A stretch of DNA of 64,000 bases from Piscinibacter caeni (GTDB lineage Bacteria; Pseudomonadota; Gammaproteobacteria; Burkholderiales; Burkholderiaceae_C): positions 25,654 through 89,653 of the forward strand of contig KZ836109.1 of NCBI GenBank assembly GCA_003265685.1. Reading direction: 5' to 3'. Each line of letters opens with the position of its first letter. The first letter of the stretch is position 1. The notes beneath the pieces are model-generated. The model was not told the DNA's origin, did not search any database, and saw only the letters and a list, made by a program, of their open reading frames with translations. The translations under genes and the position numbers were made by a program. This document shows, in pieces, positions 56,450 through 64,000 of this stretch.

Positions 56450-57391
56450 ATGCCGCCGCGGCGGCGCGCGCTGCTGGCCGGCGCGGCGCTGCTCGGGCTG
56501 GGCGGCTGCGCCGCGCTGCAGACCGACGCGCTGACGCGCACGCCGCCGGCCGGCCTCGCGCCGCGCGTCGAGCTGACGGCCACGCCGTTCTTCCCGCAGA
56601 CCGCCTACCACTGCGGCCCGGCCGCGCTGGCCACCGTGCTGGCGGCGCTCGGCCTGCCGGCCGATCCGGTAGCGCTCGGCGAGCAGGTGTTCCTGCCGGC
56701 GCGCGGCGGCACGCTGCAGATCGAGCTGGTGGCCGGCGCGCGGCGCCAGGGCGTGGTGGCGACCCGCCTGCCCGGCACGCTGGAGGCGCTGCTGCGCGAA
56801 CTGCAGGCCGGCCATGCGCCGGTGGTGCTGCTGAACCTCGGCCTGTCCTGGGCGCCGGTGTGGCATTACGCGGTGCCGGTGGGCTACGAGCTCGACCGCG
56901 GCGAGATGCTGCTGCGCTCGGGCACCACGGAGCGCGCCGTGTTCTCGCTCTCGGCCTTCGAGCGCACCTGGGTGCGTGCCGGCGCCTGGGCCTTCGTCGC
57001 GACGCGCCCGGGCGACTGGCCGGCCACCGCGACCGAGGACGCGGTGGTCGAGGCCGCGGTCGGCGTCGAGCGCAGCGCTGCGCCGGAGGTGGCGGTGGTG
57101 GCCTACCGCAGCGCGCTGGTGCGCCACCCGCGGCGCCTGAGCCTGCAGATCGGCCTGGGCAATGCGCTGCACGCGGCCGGTGACCGGGCCGGCGCCGCGG
57201 CCGCGTTCGAGGCCGCCACGCAGGCCCATCCGGACAGTGCGCCGGCCTGGCTCAACCTGGCGAGCACGCTGGCCGAACTGGGGCGGCCACGCGAGGCCCT
57301 GGCCGCGGCCCGCGAGGCCGAGCGGCGCGCCGCCGGCGGCCCGTGGGCACAGGCGGCGGCGGACCTGCGGGCACGACTGCAGTCACCCTAG
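56450..57391 (+). CDS. PA2778 family cysteine peptidase (C39-like, with TPR tail)
   Basis: A 313-residue lipoprotein-type export (ALLGLGGCAAL, Cys at about 20). The first half is a C39-like papain-fold domain with the active Cys in YHCGPAALATVL (about residue 55) and a His in VWHYAVPVGY. The second half (about 205-313) contains TPR-like helices (NALHAAGDRAGAAAAFEAATQAHPDSAPAWLNLASTLAELG). C39-like domains cleave after double-Gly leaders or bind peptides. The pair with PA2779 suggests the small protein may be its substrate or anchor; that is inference. Confidence 0.85.
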   Translation: MPPRRRALLAGAALLGLGGCAALQTDALTRTPPAGLAPRVELTATPFFPQTAYHCGPAALATVLAALGLPADPVALGEQVFLPARGGTLQIELVAGARRQGVVATRLPGTLEALLRELQAGHAPVVLLNLGLSWAPVWHYAVPVGYELDRGEMLLRSGTTERAVFSLSAFERTWVRAGAWAFVATRPGDWPATATEDAVVEAAVGVERSAAPEVAVVAYRSALVRHPRRLSLQIGLGNALHAAGDRAGAAAAFEAATQAHPDSAPAWLNLASTLAELGRPREALAAAREAERRAAGGPWAQAAADLRARLQSP

Positions 57392-57400
57392 TCCACTGCG

Positions 57401-58669
57401 TCAGGCGCGGTCGTCCGGCAACCGGGAGGTGCGCGGGTCCAGGTGCAGCGCGGCGGGACCGACATCGCCCATCGGCACGAACCCGGTCTTGTCCTGCGCC
57501 GGCACCGCGGGCGCGGCACGCATGCGCTGCAGCGTGTAGGCCGCCAGCGGCGCCGCGACGCCGGCGAAGTAGAGCAGCAGGCTGCCCGGCCCGAGCGCGG
57601 CCATCAGCGCACCGGCCAGCGTCGGCCCGAGGGCGGCGCCGGCGCCGTGCACCAGCAGCAGCCCGCCGCTGGCCTCCAGCGCGCGGGCTGGCTCGACCAG
57701 GTCGTTGACATGCGCCGCCGACAGCCCGTAGAGCGCGAACAGCAGCGCTCCGATCGCGAATCCGAGCGGCACCAGCGCCGGCGGCCACAGGCGAACCAGC
57801 ACGAACCCCGCACCCGCCAGCAGTGTGATGCCGACGGCCGAGGCGAGCAGCACGAGGCGACGGTCGTGCCGGTCCGACCACTGGCCGATCGGCCACTGGA
57901 ACAGGGCCCCGCCGAGGATCGCCGACGCCATGAACCCGGCCGCGGCCGCATCGCCGTGGCCCAGGCGCTGCACGAACACCGCACCGAGGCCGTACAGCGC
58001 GCCGGCCAGGGCGCCCGAGCCGAACGCGCCGGCCAGCCCCAGCGGCGACAGCCGGTACAGCGCGCGCAGCCCGAGCCGCGGCGCAGGCAGCGGCTCGGGT
58101 TCGACCACCGGTGTCAGCGTGAGCGGCAGCAGCGCGAAGGACAGCAGCACCGACACCAGGGCGAAGGGCACGAAGCCGAGCCGGTCGCCCACCAGCAGCA
58201 GGCCCTGGCCGAGCGCCATCGCCAGCCCGCTGACGGCCAGGTAGAGCGAGAACACGCGGCCGCGCTGGGCCGGCGCCGCCAGCACGTTGAGCCAGCTCTC
58301 GACCACGATGTACAGGCCGACCAGGCAGACCCCGGTGAGGCCGCGCAGCAGCGCCCACCAGGCCGGTGCCACCCACAGCGCGTGCAGGATCGGCATGGTC
58401 GAGGCGAGCGAGGCGAGCGCCGCGAAGGCACGCACGTGGCCGACGCGGCGGATCAGCAGCGGGCAGATGCGCGTGCCGAGCACGAAGCCGGCGAAGTAGG
58501 CCGAGGTCACCAGCCCGGTAACGACGGTCGGGAAGCCCTCCAGGCCGGCGCGCAGGCCGAGCGTCGAGAACAGCAGGCCGACCCCGACCACCAGCAGCGC
58601 CACGCCACCGAGCAGCGTGGCCAGCGGCACGCGCAGGCCGTGCAGCGAGGCGGCGTCGCTGCGGCTCAC
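57401..58669 (-). CDS. MFS transporter (YcaD-like), last gene of the osmolyte-type operon
   Basis: A 422-residue, 12-helix MFS protein with a helix-1 region GVGLLFSTLGLRAGLEGFPT, the motif FAGFVLGTRICPLLIRRVGHVRAF and VESWLNVLAAPAQRGRVFSLY, all typical of the YcaD group. Substrate unknown. The GTG start at 58669 overlaps the ATPase stop (GTGA), so it is translated as part of the ABC operon, which is unusual company for an MFS gene. It converges with the PA2778-type gene, 9 bases apart. Confidence 0.85.
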   Translation of the reverse strand: MSRSDAASLHGLRVPLATLLGGVALLVVGVGLLFSTLGLRAGLEGFPTVVTGLVTSAYFAGFVLGTRICPLLIRRVGHVRAFAALASLASTMPILHALWVAPAWWALLRGLTGVCLVGLYIVVESWLNVLAAPAQRGRVFSLYLAVSGLAMALGQGLLLVGDRLGFVPFALVSVLLSFALLPLTLTPVVEPEPLPAPRLGLRALYRLSPLGLAGAFGSGALAGALYGLGAVFVQRLGHGDAAAAGFMASAILGGALFQWPIGQWSDRHDRRLVLLASAVGITLLAGAGFVLVRLWPPALVPLGFAIGALLFALYGLSAAHVNDLVEPARALEASGGLLLVHGAGAALGPTLAGALMAALGPGSLLLYFAGVAAPLAAYTLQRMRAAPAVPAQDKTGFVPMGDVGPAALHLDPRTSRLPDDRA

Positions 58670-59685
58670 TCGGGCGGCACGAGCAGGGCGCGCACCTCGT
58701 CGAGCGCCACCTGGCCGACCACGGCACCGCCGTGCCGCACCGCCAGCGGTGCCTGGCGCCCGACCAGGCGCGGCAGCACCTGCTCGAGCGTCGCGTCGGC
58801 GTCGACCGCGCGCTCGAGCGCCGGGGCCGGCTGGCCGCCAGGCCAGGGCGCGAGCGCGCTGTCGACACGCAGCGCGCGCGCCCGGTTGACGTCGGCCACG
58901 AAGGCGGCCACGTGCGCGTCGGCGGGCTGCAGCAGCAGATCGCGCGGCGTGCCGACCTGCAGCACCGCGCCGTCGCGCAGGATGGCCACCCGGCTGCCGA
59001 TGCGCAGCGCCTCGTCCAGGTCGTGCGTGATGAAGACGATGGTGCGGCCCAGCTCGGCCTGCAGCGTCAGCAGCTCGCCCTGCAGCTGCGAGCGGATCAG
59101 CGGGTCGAGGGCCGAGAAGGCCTCGTCCATCAGGATGATGTCGGTGTCGCTGCACAGCGCACGCGCGAGGCCGACGCGCTGCTGCATGCCGCCGGACAGC
59201 TGCGCCGGCCGATGCGCCTCCCAGCCCTGCAGGCCGACCCGCTCGATCCAGTGCCGCGCCCGCGCCTCGCGCTCGCGCGCTGCGACGCCGCGCAGCTCCA
59301 GGCCGAAGGCGACGTTGTCGAGCACGCTGCGGTGGGCCAGCAGGCCGAAGCGCTGGAACACCATCGCCAGGCGCTGCCGGCGCAGCTCGTTCAGGCGGCG
59401 CGGGCGCAGCACGGTGAGCTCGTCCTCGCCGATCCAGACCTGGCCGGCCGTCGGGCGCAGCAGGCCGTTGAGGTGGCGCACCAGCGTCGACTTGCCCGAG
59501 CCGGACAGGCCCATGACCACGAAGATCTCGCCGGCGCGGATGTCCAGCGAGACGTTCTGCAGCGCCAGCACATGGCCGTGCGCGAGCAGCGCCGCCTTGT
59601 CCAGACCCTCGCGCCACAGCGCCAGGCCGGCCTGCGGGCGCGGCCCGAACAGCGTGGTGAGCCCGCGGACCTCGATCAGTGCCAC
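58666..59685 (-). CDS. Glycine betaine/proline-type ABC transporter ATPase (ProV/OpuAA-like)
   Basis: A 339-residue ATPase with the QAT-family marks: VMGLSGSGKSTLVRHLNGL (Walker A), MVFQRFGLLAHRSVLDNVAFGLELRG, LSGGMQQRVGLARAL and DIILMDEAFSALDPLIR. The C-terminus has one weak CBS-like region (about 275-339) instead of the two of OpuAA, so ionic-strength sensing may differ. GTG 59685 is chosen because AAGGGG precedes it by 8 bases. It is flanked by its permease (14 bases) and an overlapping MFS gene. Confidence 0.92.
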   Translation of the reverse strand: MALIEVRGLTTLFGPRPQAGLALWREGLDKAALLAHGHVLALQNVSLDIRAGEIFVVMGLSGSGKSTLVRHLNGLLRPTAGQVWIGEDELTVLRPRRLNELRRQRLAMVFQRFGLLAHRSVLDNVAFGLELRGVAAREREARARHWIERVGLQGWEAHRPAQLSGGMQQRVGLARALCSDTDIILMDEAFSALDPLIRSQLQGELLTLQAELGRTIVFITHDLDEALRIGSRVAILRDGAVLQVGTPRDLLLQPADAHVAAFVADVNRARALRVDSALAPWPGGQPAPALERAVDADATLEQVLPRLVGRQAPLAVRHGGAVVGQVALDEVRALLVPPE

Positions 59686-59699
59686 CGGCTCACCCCTTC

Positions 59700-60566
59700 T
59701 CAGGGCTGCAGGCGGCGCCCGGCGGCCTGCAGCAGGCGGTCCAGCACGATGGCCAGGATCACGATCACCAACCCGCCGACCAGGCCGGTGCCCGGGTCGT
59801 TGCGCTGCAGCCCCACCAGCACCGTCTCGCCGACGCCGCGCGCGCCGATCATCGAGGCGATCACCACCATCGCCAGCGCCATCATCGTGCACTGGTTGAC
59901 GCCCTGCAGGATGGACGGCAGCGACAGCGGGATCTGCACCTTGGCGAGCAGCTGCCAGCGGGTCGCGCCGAAGGCGCGTGCCGCCTCGACCGACTCGCCG
60001 CCGACCTGGCGCAGGCCGAGGTCGGTCAGCCGCACCAGCGGCGGCAGCGCGTACACCACCGTGGCCAGGATGGCCGGCACCTTGCCCAGGCCGAACAGCA
60101 TCGCCGCCGGGATCAGGTAGACGAAGCTCGGGATGGTCTGCATCAGGTCGAGCAGCGGCGCCAGCGCGCGCCGCACCCAGCGCGAGCGGCCACTGGCGAT
60201 GCCCAGCGGCAGGCCCAGCAGCAGGCAGATCGCCACCGACACCAGCACCAGTGCGAGCGACTGCATCGCCTGCTCCCACTGCCCGAGCGCGCCGATCAGC
60301 CACAGTCCGCCCGCGCCGATCAGCGCCACGGCCCACTGCCGGCTGGCGGCCAGCGCGAGCCCCGCCACCAGGACGATGAACAGCCAGGGATGCACCGCGC
60401 GCAGCGCCTGCTCGAACGTGACCAGCAGCGCGAGCAGGCCGTCGGCGGCGGCCTCGAGCCGGTCGCCGTAGTTGAGCACCAGCGAATCGACCGCGGCGTT
60501 GGTGCCGTCGCGCACGACCGGCTGCCAGTCCGGGAACAGCGCGGCCGTGGCGTGCGGGTCCGTCAC
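59700..60566 (-). CDS. Glycine betaine/proline-type ABC transporter permease (ProW-like)
   Basis: A 288-residue permease with a hydrophilic N-terminal tail (about 1-45), several membrane helices and the BPD_transp_1 EAA loop EAARAFGATRWQLLAKVQIPLSLPSILQGVNQ. The segment DLMQTIPSFVYLIPAAMLFGLGKVPAILATVVYALPP is typical of ProW/OpuAB. GTG 60566 overlaps the stop of the binding-protein gene (GTGA). Confidence 0.93.
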   Translation of the reverse strand: MTDPHATAALFPDWQPVVRDGTNAAVDSLVLNYGDRLEAAADGLLALLVTFEQALRAVHPWLFIVLVAGLALAASRQWAVALIGAGGLWLIGALGQWEQAMQSLALVLVSVAICLLLGLPLGIASGRSRWVRRALAPLLDLMQTIPSFVYLIPAAMLFGLGKVPAILATVVYALPPLVRLTDLGLRQVGGESVEAARAFGATRWQLLAKVQIPLSLPSILQGVNQCTMMALAMVVIASMIGARGVGETVLVGLQRNDPGTGLVGGLVIVILAIVLDRLLQAAGRRLQP

Positions 60567-61561
60567 AGCGCGGCCTTCACCCGCACGGCCACGTCGGGCG
60601 GCACCCAGACGGTCCAGACCTCCGGGTGCGTGCGCAGGAAGTGGCGCGCCGCGTCGTCGACGCTGCCGCGGGTGCGCTGCAGGTAGGCCAGCGCCTCGGA
60701 GACGAGCGCGGCGCTGGTGCGGTAGCGCGCCAGGAAGGCGGCCAGCGACGGGGCGCGCTCGGCAAAGGCCCTGTTCGCGCCGACCAGCACCTCGACCACC
60801 GGGTAGGCGGTCGCGTCGCGCGCCTGCGCCGGATCCTTCAGCGCCATCAGCGCGTCCCAGCGCGCCGGGTCGTACGCGGGCTCCTCGAGCATCACCACCT
60901 CGCGGCCGATCTGGCCGAGCAGCCAGGTCGGGCCCCAGTAGTAGAAGAGCACCGGGCGGCGCCGTTTCAGTGCGGACAGGATCGCCGCGTCGAGCGCCGC
61001 GCCGGTGCCCGGGCGGACGTTGGTGAAGTCGCGGTCCAGGCCGTAGGCATGCAGCTTCTTGGTGTTGGTCAGCTCGCACTGCCAGCCGGCGATGCAGTTC
61101 AGGAAGCGGCCCTTGCCCGGCTCCTCCGGGTCGCGGAAAAGGGCCTTGTAGCGCGGCAGGTCGCGCACCGAGCGCAGCCCCGGCGCGGCCGCCTTCGGAC
61201 CTTCGACGAGGTAGCGCGGCACGTACCAGCCCTGCGTCGCATCCGGGAAGTTCACGCCGAGTTCGACCAGCTTGCCCTCGGCCACGCCCTGGGTCCAGCT
61301 CGGCGGCGTGTTGGACTTCCAGACCTCCATCATCACGTGGATGTCGCCGCGCGCCATGCCGTTGTGCAGCGGGATGGTCGAGCCGGGCACCAGGTCGACG
61401 CGGCAGCCGTAGCCGTCGCGCACGATGCGCTGCGCGACGGCGGTGTGGAAGGCGTTCGAGTCCCAGTCCAGCCCGGCGAACACGACCGGATGCTCCACCT
61501 CGCAGGCGACGGCGCGCAGCGCGGCGAGCACCAGCGCCGCGGCCACGAGCAAGCGGTGCAT
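60563..61561 (-). CDS. Glycine betaine-type ABC transporter substrate-binding protein (ProX/OpuAC-like)
   Basis: A 332-residue periplasmic protein with a signal peptide (LLVAAALVLAALRAVA) and the OpuAC fold: HPVVFAGLDWDSNAFHTAVAQ, HVMMEVWKSN, TQGWYVPRYLVEGP and PVLFYYWGPTWLLG, rich in Trp/Tyr as needed for an aromatic cage around a quaternary ammonium group. The exact ligand (betaine, choline, proline or other) cannot be read from the sequence. It lies 2 bases after the methyltransferase gene and overlaps the permease gene. Confidence 0.92.
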   Translation of the reverse strand: MHRLLVAAALVLAALRAVACEVEHPVVFAGLDWDSNAFHTAVAQRIVRDGYGCRVDLVPGSTIPLHNGMARGDIHVMMEVWKSNTPPSWTQGVAEGKLVELGVNFPDATQGWYVPRYLVEGPKAAAPGLRSVRDLPRYKALFRDPEEPGKGRFLNCIAGWQCELTNTKKLHAYGLDRDFTNVRPGTGAALDAAILSALKRRRPVLFYYWGPTWLLGQIGREVVMLEEPAYDPARWDALMALKDPAQARDATAYPVVEVLVGANRAFAERAPSLAAFLARYRTSAALVSEALAYLQRTRGSVDDAARHFLRTHPEVWTVWVPPDVAVRVKAAL

Positions 61562-61563
61562 GC

Positions 61564-62340
61564 TCAATCGTGTCCGAGGCTGCTCATCACGCCGGCCGGA
61601 ATGTCGGCATGCTTGCGCCCCACCAGCACGTAGTAGAAGAGCGCTCGGCCGTCGATCGAGATGCGGTGGCGGTAGCGCTCCAGGTGGTGCACCTCCAGCG
61701 TGTCGCTGACCAGCAGGTGCTTGACCAGCATCGAGAAGCCGGTGCGGTCGCCTTCCTGCAGGAAGGTCTCCTTGATGTTGAACACCACCCAGCCGTCGTT
61801 GCGGATCAGGTTGAACGCGTTGGCGAACGCGCGCACCGGGATGTCGCCGAAGCCCAGCGCCGCGATGCAGGTGAGCAGGTCGAGCTGCCAGCTCTTCATC
61901 TCGCCGGCCAGCGGTTCCTGCAACCGGCTCATGTCGGTCACGTAGTAGGCGTCGTAGGCGTCGGGCCGGTCGCGCTCGCAGGCCAGGCGCGCGCTCTCGG
62001 AGATGTCCACGCCGATCACGCGCGCCGCGTCCAGCAGCTCGCCGACCATGCCGTTGCCCGCGCCGAGGTCGAGCACGCGCAGCTCGCTGAGCTCGATGCG
62101 GTTTTCCTGCAGCACCTTGGCGAGCAGGTCGCGTGCCTTGCGCGGGGAGGCGCAGCGCAGGCGCTGGTAGAACAGCTGCTCGTACAGGCCGGGGCGATCG
62201 TAGATCGCGTCGTAGTCGTGGAAGCGCAGGCGCAGTTCCTGCCCGTCCTCCTTGAGCAGGAAGTAGGCCTCGTCCTGCGCGAGCGCGCCGGGCTCGGAGA
62301 TCGGGAAGCTGATGTTGTGGACCTGTCTGACCATGGCCAT
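61564..62340 (-). CDS. Class I SAM-dependent methyltransferase, first gene of the osmolyte-type operon
   Basis: A 258-residue methyltransferase with SAM motif I VLDLGAGNGMVGELL (about residue 89) and the acidic motif II VIGVDIS; the C-terminal half (NDGWVVFNIKETFLQEGDRTGFS, HLERYRHRISIDGRALFYYVLVG) is not typical of EgtD, UbiG or glycine/sarcosine methyltransferases. The substrate is unknown; association with a betaine-type transporter hints at a small amine or osmolyte. ATG 62340 has GAGGAG five bases upstream. The leader contains a 7-bp hairpin (62361-62377). Confidence 0.82.
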   Translation of the reverse strand: MAMVRQVHNISFPISEPGALAQDEAYFLLKEDGQELRLRFHDYDAIYDRPGLYEQLFYQRLRCASPRKARDLLAKVLQENRIELSELRVLDLGAGNGMVGELLDAARVIGVDISESARLACERDRPDAYDAYYVTDMSRLQEPLAGEMKSWQLDLLTCIAALGFGDIPVRAFANAFNLIRNDGWVVFNIKETFLQEGDRTGFSMLVKHLLVSDTLEVHHLERYRHRISIDGRALFYYVLVGRKHADIPAGVMSSLGHD

Positions 62341-62540
62341 GGCGACTCCTCAGTGTGGACGCTCCCGGGGCGGGAGCAGGGGCACCCGAAGGTGGGCGAT
62401 GCCATGCGTCACCCCGACGCACCGGGGGGGCGGCGCATCGGGGTCGAAGGGGGCACGGCAGCGCCCCGACGCCGATGTGGATTTGTCCAAATATAACATC
62501 GACGACATACCCTTCCACGAATCACCCCACGACGACAGCC
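62341..62540. promoter_or_regulatory. Divergent control region between the osmolyte operon and mscS
   Basis: A 200-base region with two parts. The part near the methyltransferase is GC-rich and holds a perfect hairpin GCTCCCG-GGG-CGGGAGC (62361-62377) and three mutually pairing elements: ACCCCGA (62411-62417), TCGGGGT (62438-62444) and CCCCGA (62464-62469). The part near mscS is AT-rich, with the palindrome ATTTG-TC-CAAAT (62481-62492) next to a -10-like TATAAC (62492-62497). The AT-rich part is the likely promoter/operator; the pairing elements could form alternative leader RNA folds. No known riboswitch was recognised. Confidence 0.5.
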
Positions 62541-63458
62541 ATGAACGAACTGCTGCAGCGCCTCGCCGACCTCGACTGGTCCCGCTGGGGCGCGCCTGCC
62601 GCGGCGGGTCTGCGCATCGTCGGCATCGTGCTCGGCGCGTGGCTGGCCATCGTGCTGCTCCAGCGCCTGGTGCGCCTGGTGCGCATGCGCGTGGCCGAGC
62701 GCCTCGGCGGCGCCGACACGGCGCGCCGCGCCGAGACGCTGGGACGCGTGGTGCGCTACCTGGTCGCGCTGGTGGTCGGCGCGGTCGCGTTCATGCTGGT
62801 GATGGCGGAACTCGGCGTCACGCTGGCGCCCATCCTCGGCGCCGCCGGCGTGGTGGGCCTGGCAATCGGCTTCGGCGCGCAGAGCCTGGTGAAGGACTAC
62901 TTCACCGGCTTCTTCCTGCTGCTCGAGGACCAGATCCGCACCGGCGACGTGGTGACGGTGGCGGAGTTGACCGGCGTCGTCGAGGACATCACGCTGCGCC
63001 ACGTGCGGCTGCGCGACTACCACGGCAACGTGCATTTCGTGCCCAACGGCCTGATCAGCACCGTCACGAACATGGGCCGCGACTTCGCGCAGGCGGTGGT
63101 GGACGTGGGCGTGGCCTACCGCGAAGACGTCGATCAGGTGATCGCCGAGATGAAGGCGGTCGGCGCGGCGCTGCGTGCGGACCCGCAGCTGGGGCCGGCC
63201 ATCCTCGCCGACCTCGAGGTCGCCGGGGTCGATCGCTGGGACGATTCGGCGGTCGTGCTGCGCTGCCGCTTCCGGGTGGCGCCGCTGCAGCAGTGGAGCG
63301 TGCGCCGCGAGTACCTGCGCCGGCTCAAGGCGGCCTTCGATGCGGCCGGCATCGAGATCCCGTTCCCGCACCTGACCGTGTACGCCGGCGCCGACCGCAG
63401 CGGCCAGGCGCCGCCCCTGCCGCTGCGGGTGGTGCGCTCGCGGTCTGCCGCAAGCTAG
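62541..63458 (+). CDS. mscS: Small-conductance mechanosensitive channel (MscS family)
   Basis: A 305-residue channel with three membrane helices (about 22-42, 70-95, 98-118). The pore helix reads GAAGVVGLAIGFGAQSLVKDYFTGFF, with the Gly/Ala packing of MscS, and is followed by the beta domain EDQIRTGDVVTVAELTGVVEDITLRHVRLRDYHGNVHFVPNG. It lets solutes out during osmotic down-shock. Its position back-to-back with a betaine-type transporter operon makes a coherent osmotic-response locus. Its stop overlaps that of the convergent MarR gene by 4 bases. Confidence 0.94.
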   Translation: MNELLQRLADLDWSRWGAPAAAGLRIVGIVLGAWLAIVLLQRLVRLVRMRVAERLGGADTARRAETLGRVVRYLVALVVGAVAFMLVMAELGVTLAPILGAAGVVGLAIGFGAQSLVKDYFTGFFLLLEDQIRTGDVVTVAELTGVVEDITLRHVRLRDYHGNVHFVPNGLISTVTNMGRDFAQAVVDVGVAYREDVDQVIAEMKAVGAALRADPQLGPAILADLEVAGVDRWDDSAVVLRCRFRVAPLQQWSVRREYLRRLKAAFDAAGIEIPFPHLTVYAGADRSGQAPPLPLRVVRSRSAAS

Positions 63459-63979
63459 CGCCCCAGCGGGATGTTGGGCGAGCGCCGGTCGACGTCCAGC
63501 ACGGTGATCAGCGCGGCGAGGTCCTCGTCCAGGCGCGCCAGCGTGGCGGCATCGAGCCGTGCCAGCGCCTGCGGCAGCACGCCGGCGAACGGGCCCGGCG
63601 CGCGGCGCAGCGCCGCCCGGCCGGCCGGCAGCAGCTGCAGCTGCACCGCGCGGCGGTCGATGCCGTCACGCGAGGTGGCGACGAGCCCCCGCTCGACCAG
63701 CGTGCGCACCAGGTTGCTGGCAGTGGACTGGTGCACGTCCATCGAGCGCGCCAGGCCGCCGATGCCGATGCCCGGATGGGCGCGGACCACGCTCAGCGCC
63801 CAGAGCTGCGCCCCGCCGACGCCGGCCTGCTTCTCGACCTGCTGGAAGTGCGTCTTGACCGCGTTGAAGACGATGCGGAAGCGGCGCAGCACCCGTGCGG
63901 CGGGTTCGCCGATCTCGCTGCCGGCCAGCGCCCCGGCCGGTCGGACGGTGGCGCCGCCGGAGGGCTTCCTGGAAGGCAT
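63455..63979 (-). CDS. MarR family transcriptional regulator
   Basis: A 174-residue winged-helix regulator with a 30-residue N-terminal extension; the MarR core reads GGAQLWALSVVRAHPGIGIGGLARSMDVHQSTASNLVRTLVERGLV, then DGIDRRAVQLQLLPAG as the wing. It is convergent with mscS, so its own promoter is at or beyond the window end, and whether it controls mscS is not known. The start is ATG 63979. Confidence 0.9.
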   Translation of the reverse strand: MPSRKPSGGATVRPAGALAGSEIGEPAARVLRRFRIVFNAVKTHFQQVEKQAGVGGAQLWALSVVRAHPGIGIGGLARSMDVHQSTASNLVRTLVERGLVATSRDGIDRRAVQLQLLPAGRAALRRAPGPFAGVLPQALARLDAATLARLDEDLAALITVLDVDRRSPNIPLGR

Positions 63980-64000
63980 GCGCGGATCATACGGGCCCCG

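Overview
The window is chromosomal DNA from a very GC-rich (about 70% by eye) betaproteobacterium of the order Burkholderiales, most likely from the Rubrivivax/Leptothrix/Piscinibacter neighbourhood. Evidence: the gyrA / ompA-ubiG-gph arrangement, the long operon pheA-tyrA-aroA/cmk-rpsA-ihfB-lapA-lapB-rfaE1-hldD, a fused aroA-cmk gene, a one-piece tmRNA with the tag ANDSSYALAA, and dense GTG-start and 4-base-overlap gene packing. No rRNA, tRNA, CRISPR array, insertion sequence, integrase or prophage was seen. No gene-free stretch exceeds 300 bases.

Layout. 1-7.3 kb: end of a DUF599 membrane protein, egtB and trhO on the minus strand, dnaE and an overlapping patatin phospholipase on the plus strand, then a comEA-like gene. 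7.4-19.7 kb: a minus-strand housekeeping block for LPS heptose synthesis (hldD, rfaE1), LPS-synthesis control (lapA, lapB), ihfB, rpsA, aromatic amino acid synthesis (aroA-cmk, tyrA, pheA) and gyrA. 19.7-22.5 kb: ompA with a clear terminator, ubiG, gph and ssrA. 22.5-28.4 kb: a YvcK-like gene, two degenerate alpha/beta-hydrolase paralogues, a soluble PAS sensor kinase with its NarL-type regulator, a Crp/Fnr-type regulator and a small unknown gene. 28.4-33 kb: thyA, a lower-GC lone ImmA/IrrE metallopeptidase gene, an OmpA-like lipoprotein and an ABC half-transporter.

33-37.8 kb: a MarR-controlled tripartite efflux operon (marR, NodT-type outer-membrane channel, EmrA-like adaptor, EmrB-like pump). 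37.8-43.3 kb: the most unusual locus, a 1489-residue TIR / STAND NTPase / transmembrane / WD40 protein whose GTG start overlaps the stop of a fructosamine-kinase-family gene. 43.3-48.4 kb: an ArsR/SRPBCC pair, an acetyl-CoA hydrolase/transferase, a lipocalin-like secreted protein and a glycerophosphodiester phosphodiesterase. 48.4-57.4 kb: FtsX-type permease, AraC regulator, di-iron metallo-beta-lactamase-fold protein, LolD-like ATPase, miaA, a Bcr/CflA pump, and the PA2779/PA2778-type pair. 57.4-64 kb: an osmolyte-type operon (methyltransferase, substrate-binding protein, permease, ATPase, MFS transporter), a divergent MscS channel and a MarR regulator.

The strongest leads are the TIR-STAND-WD40 protein coupled to a fructosamine kinase, a structured rpsA leader lacking a Shine-Dalgarno sequence but carrying two GCAA-tetraloop hairpins, the two tandem alpha/beta hydrolases that have lost the normal nucleophile (one replaced by Asp), the isolated low-GC ImmA/IrrE gene, and the compound osmolyte operon. 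Functions come from reading motifs by eye; no database search was run.
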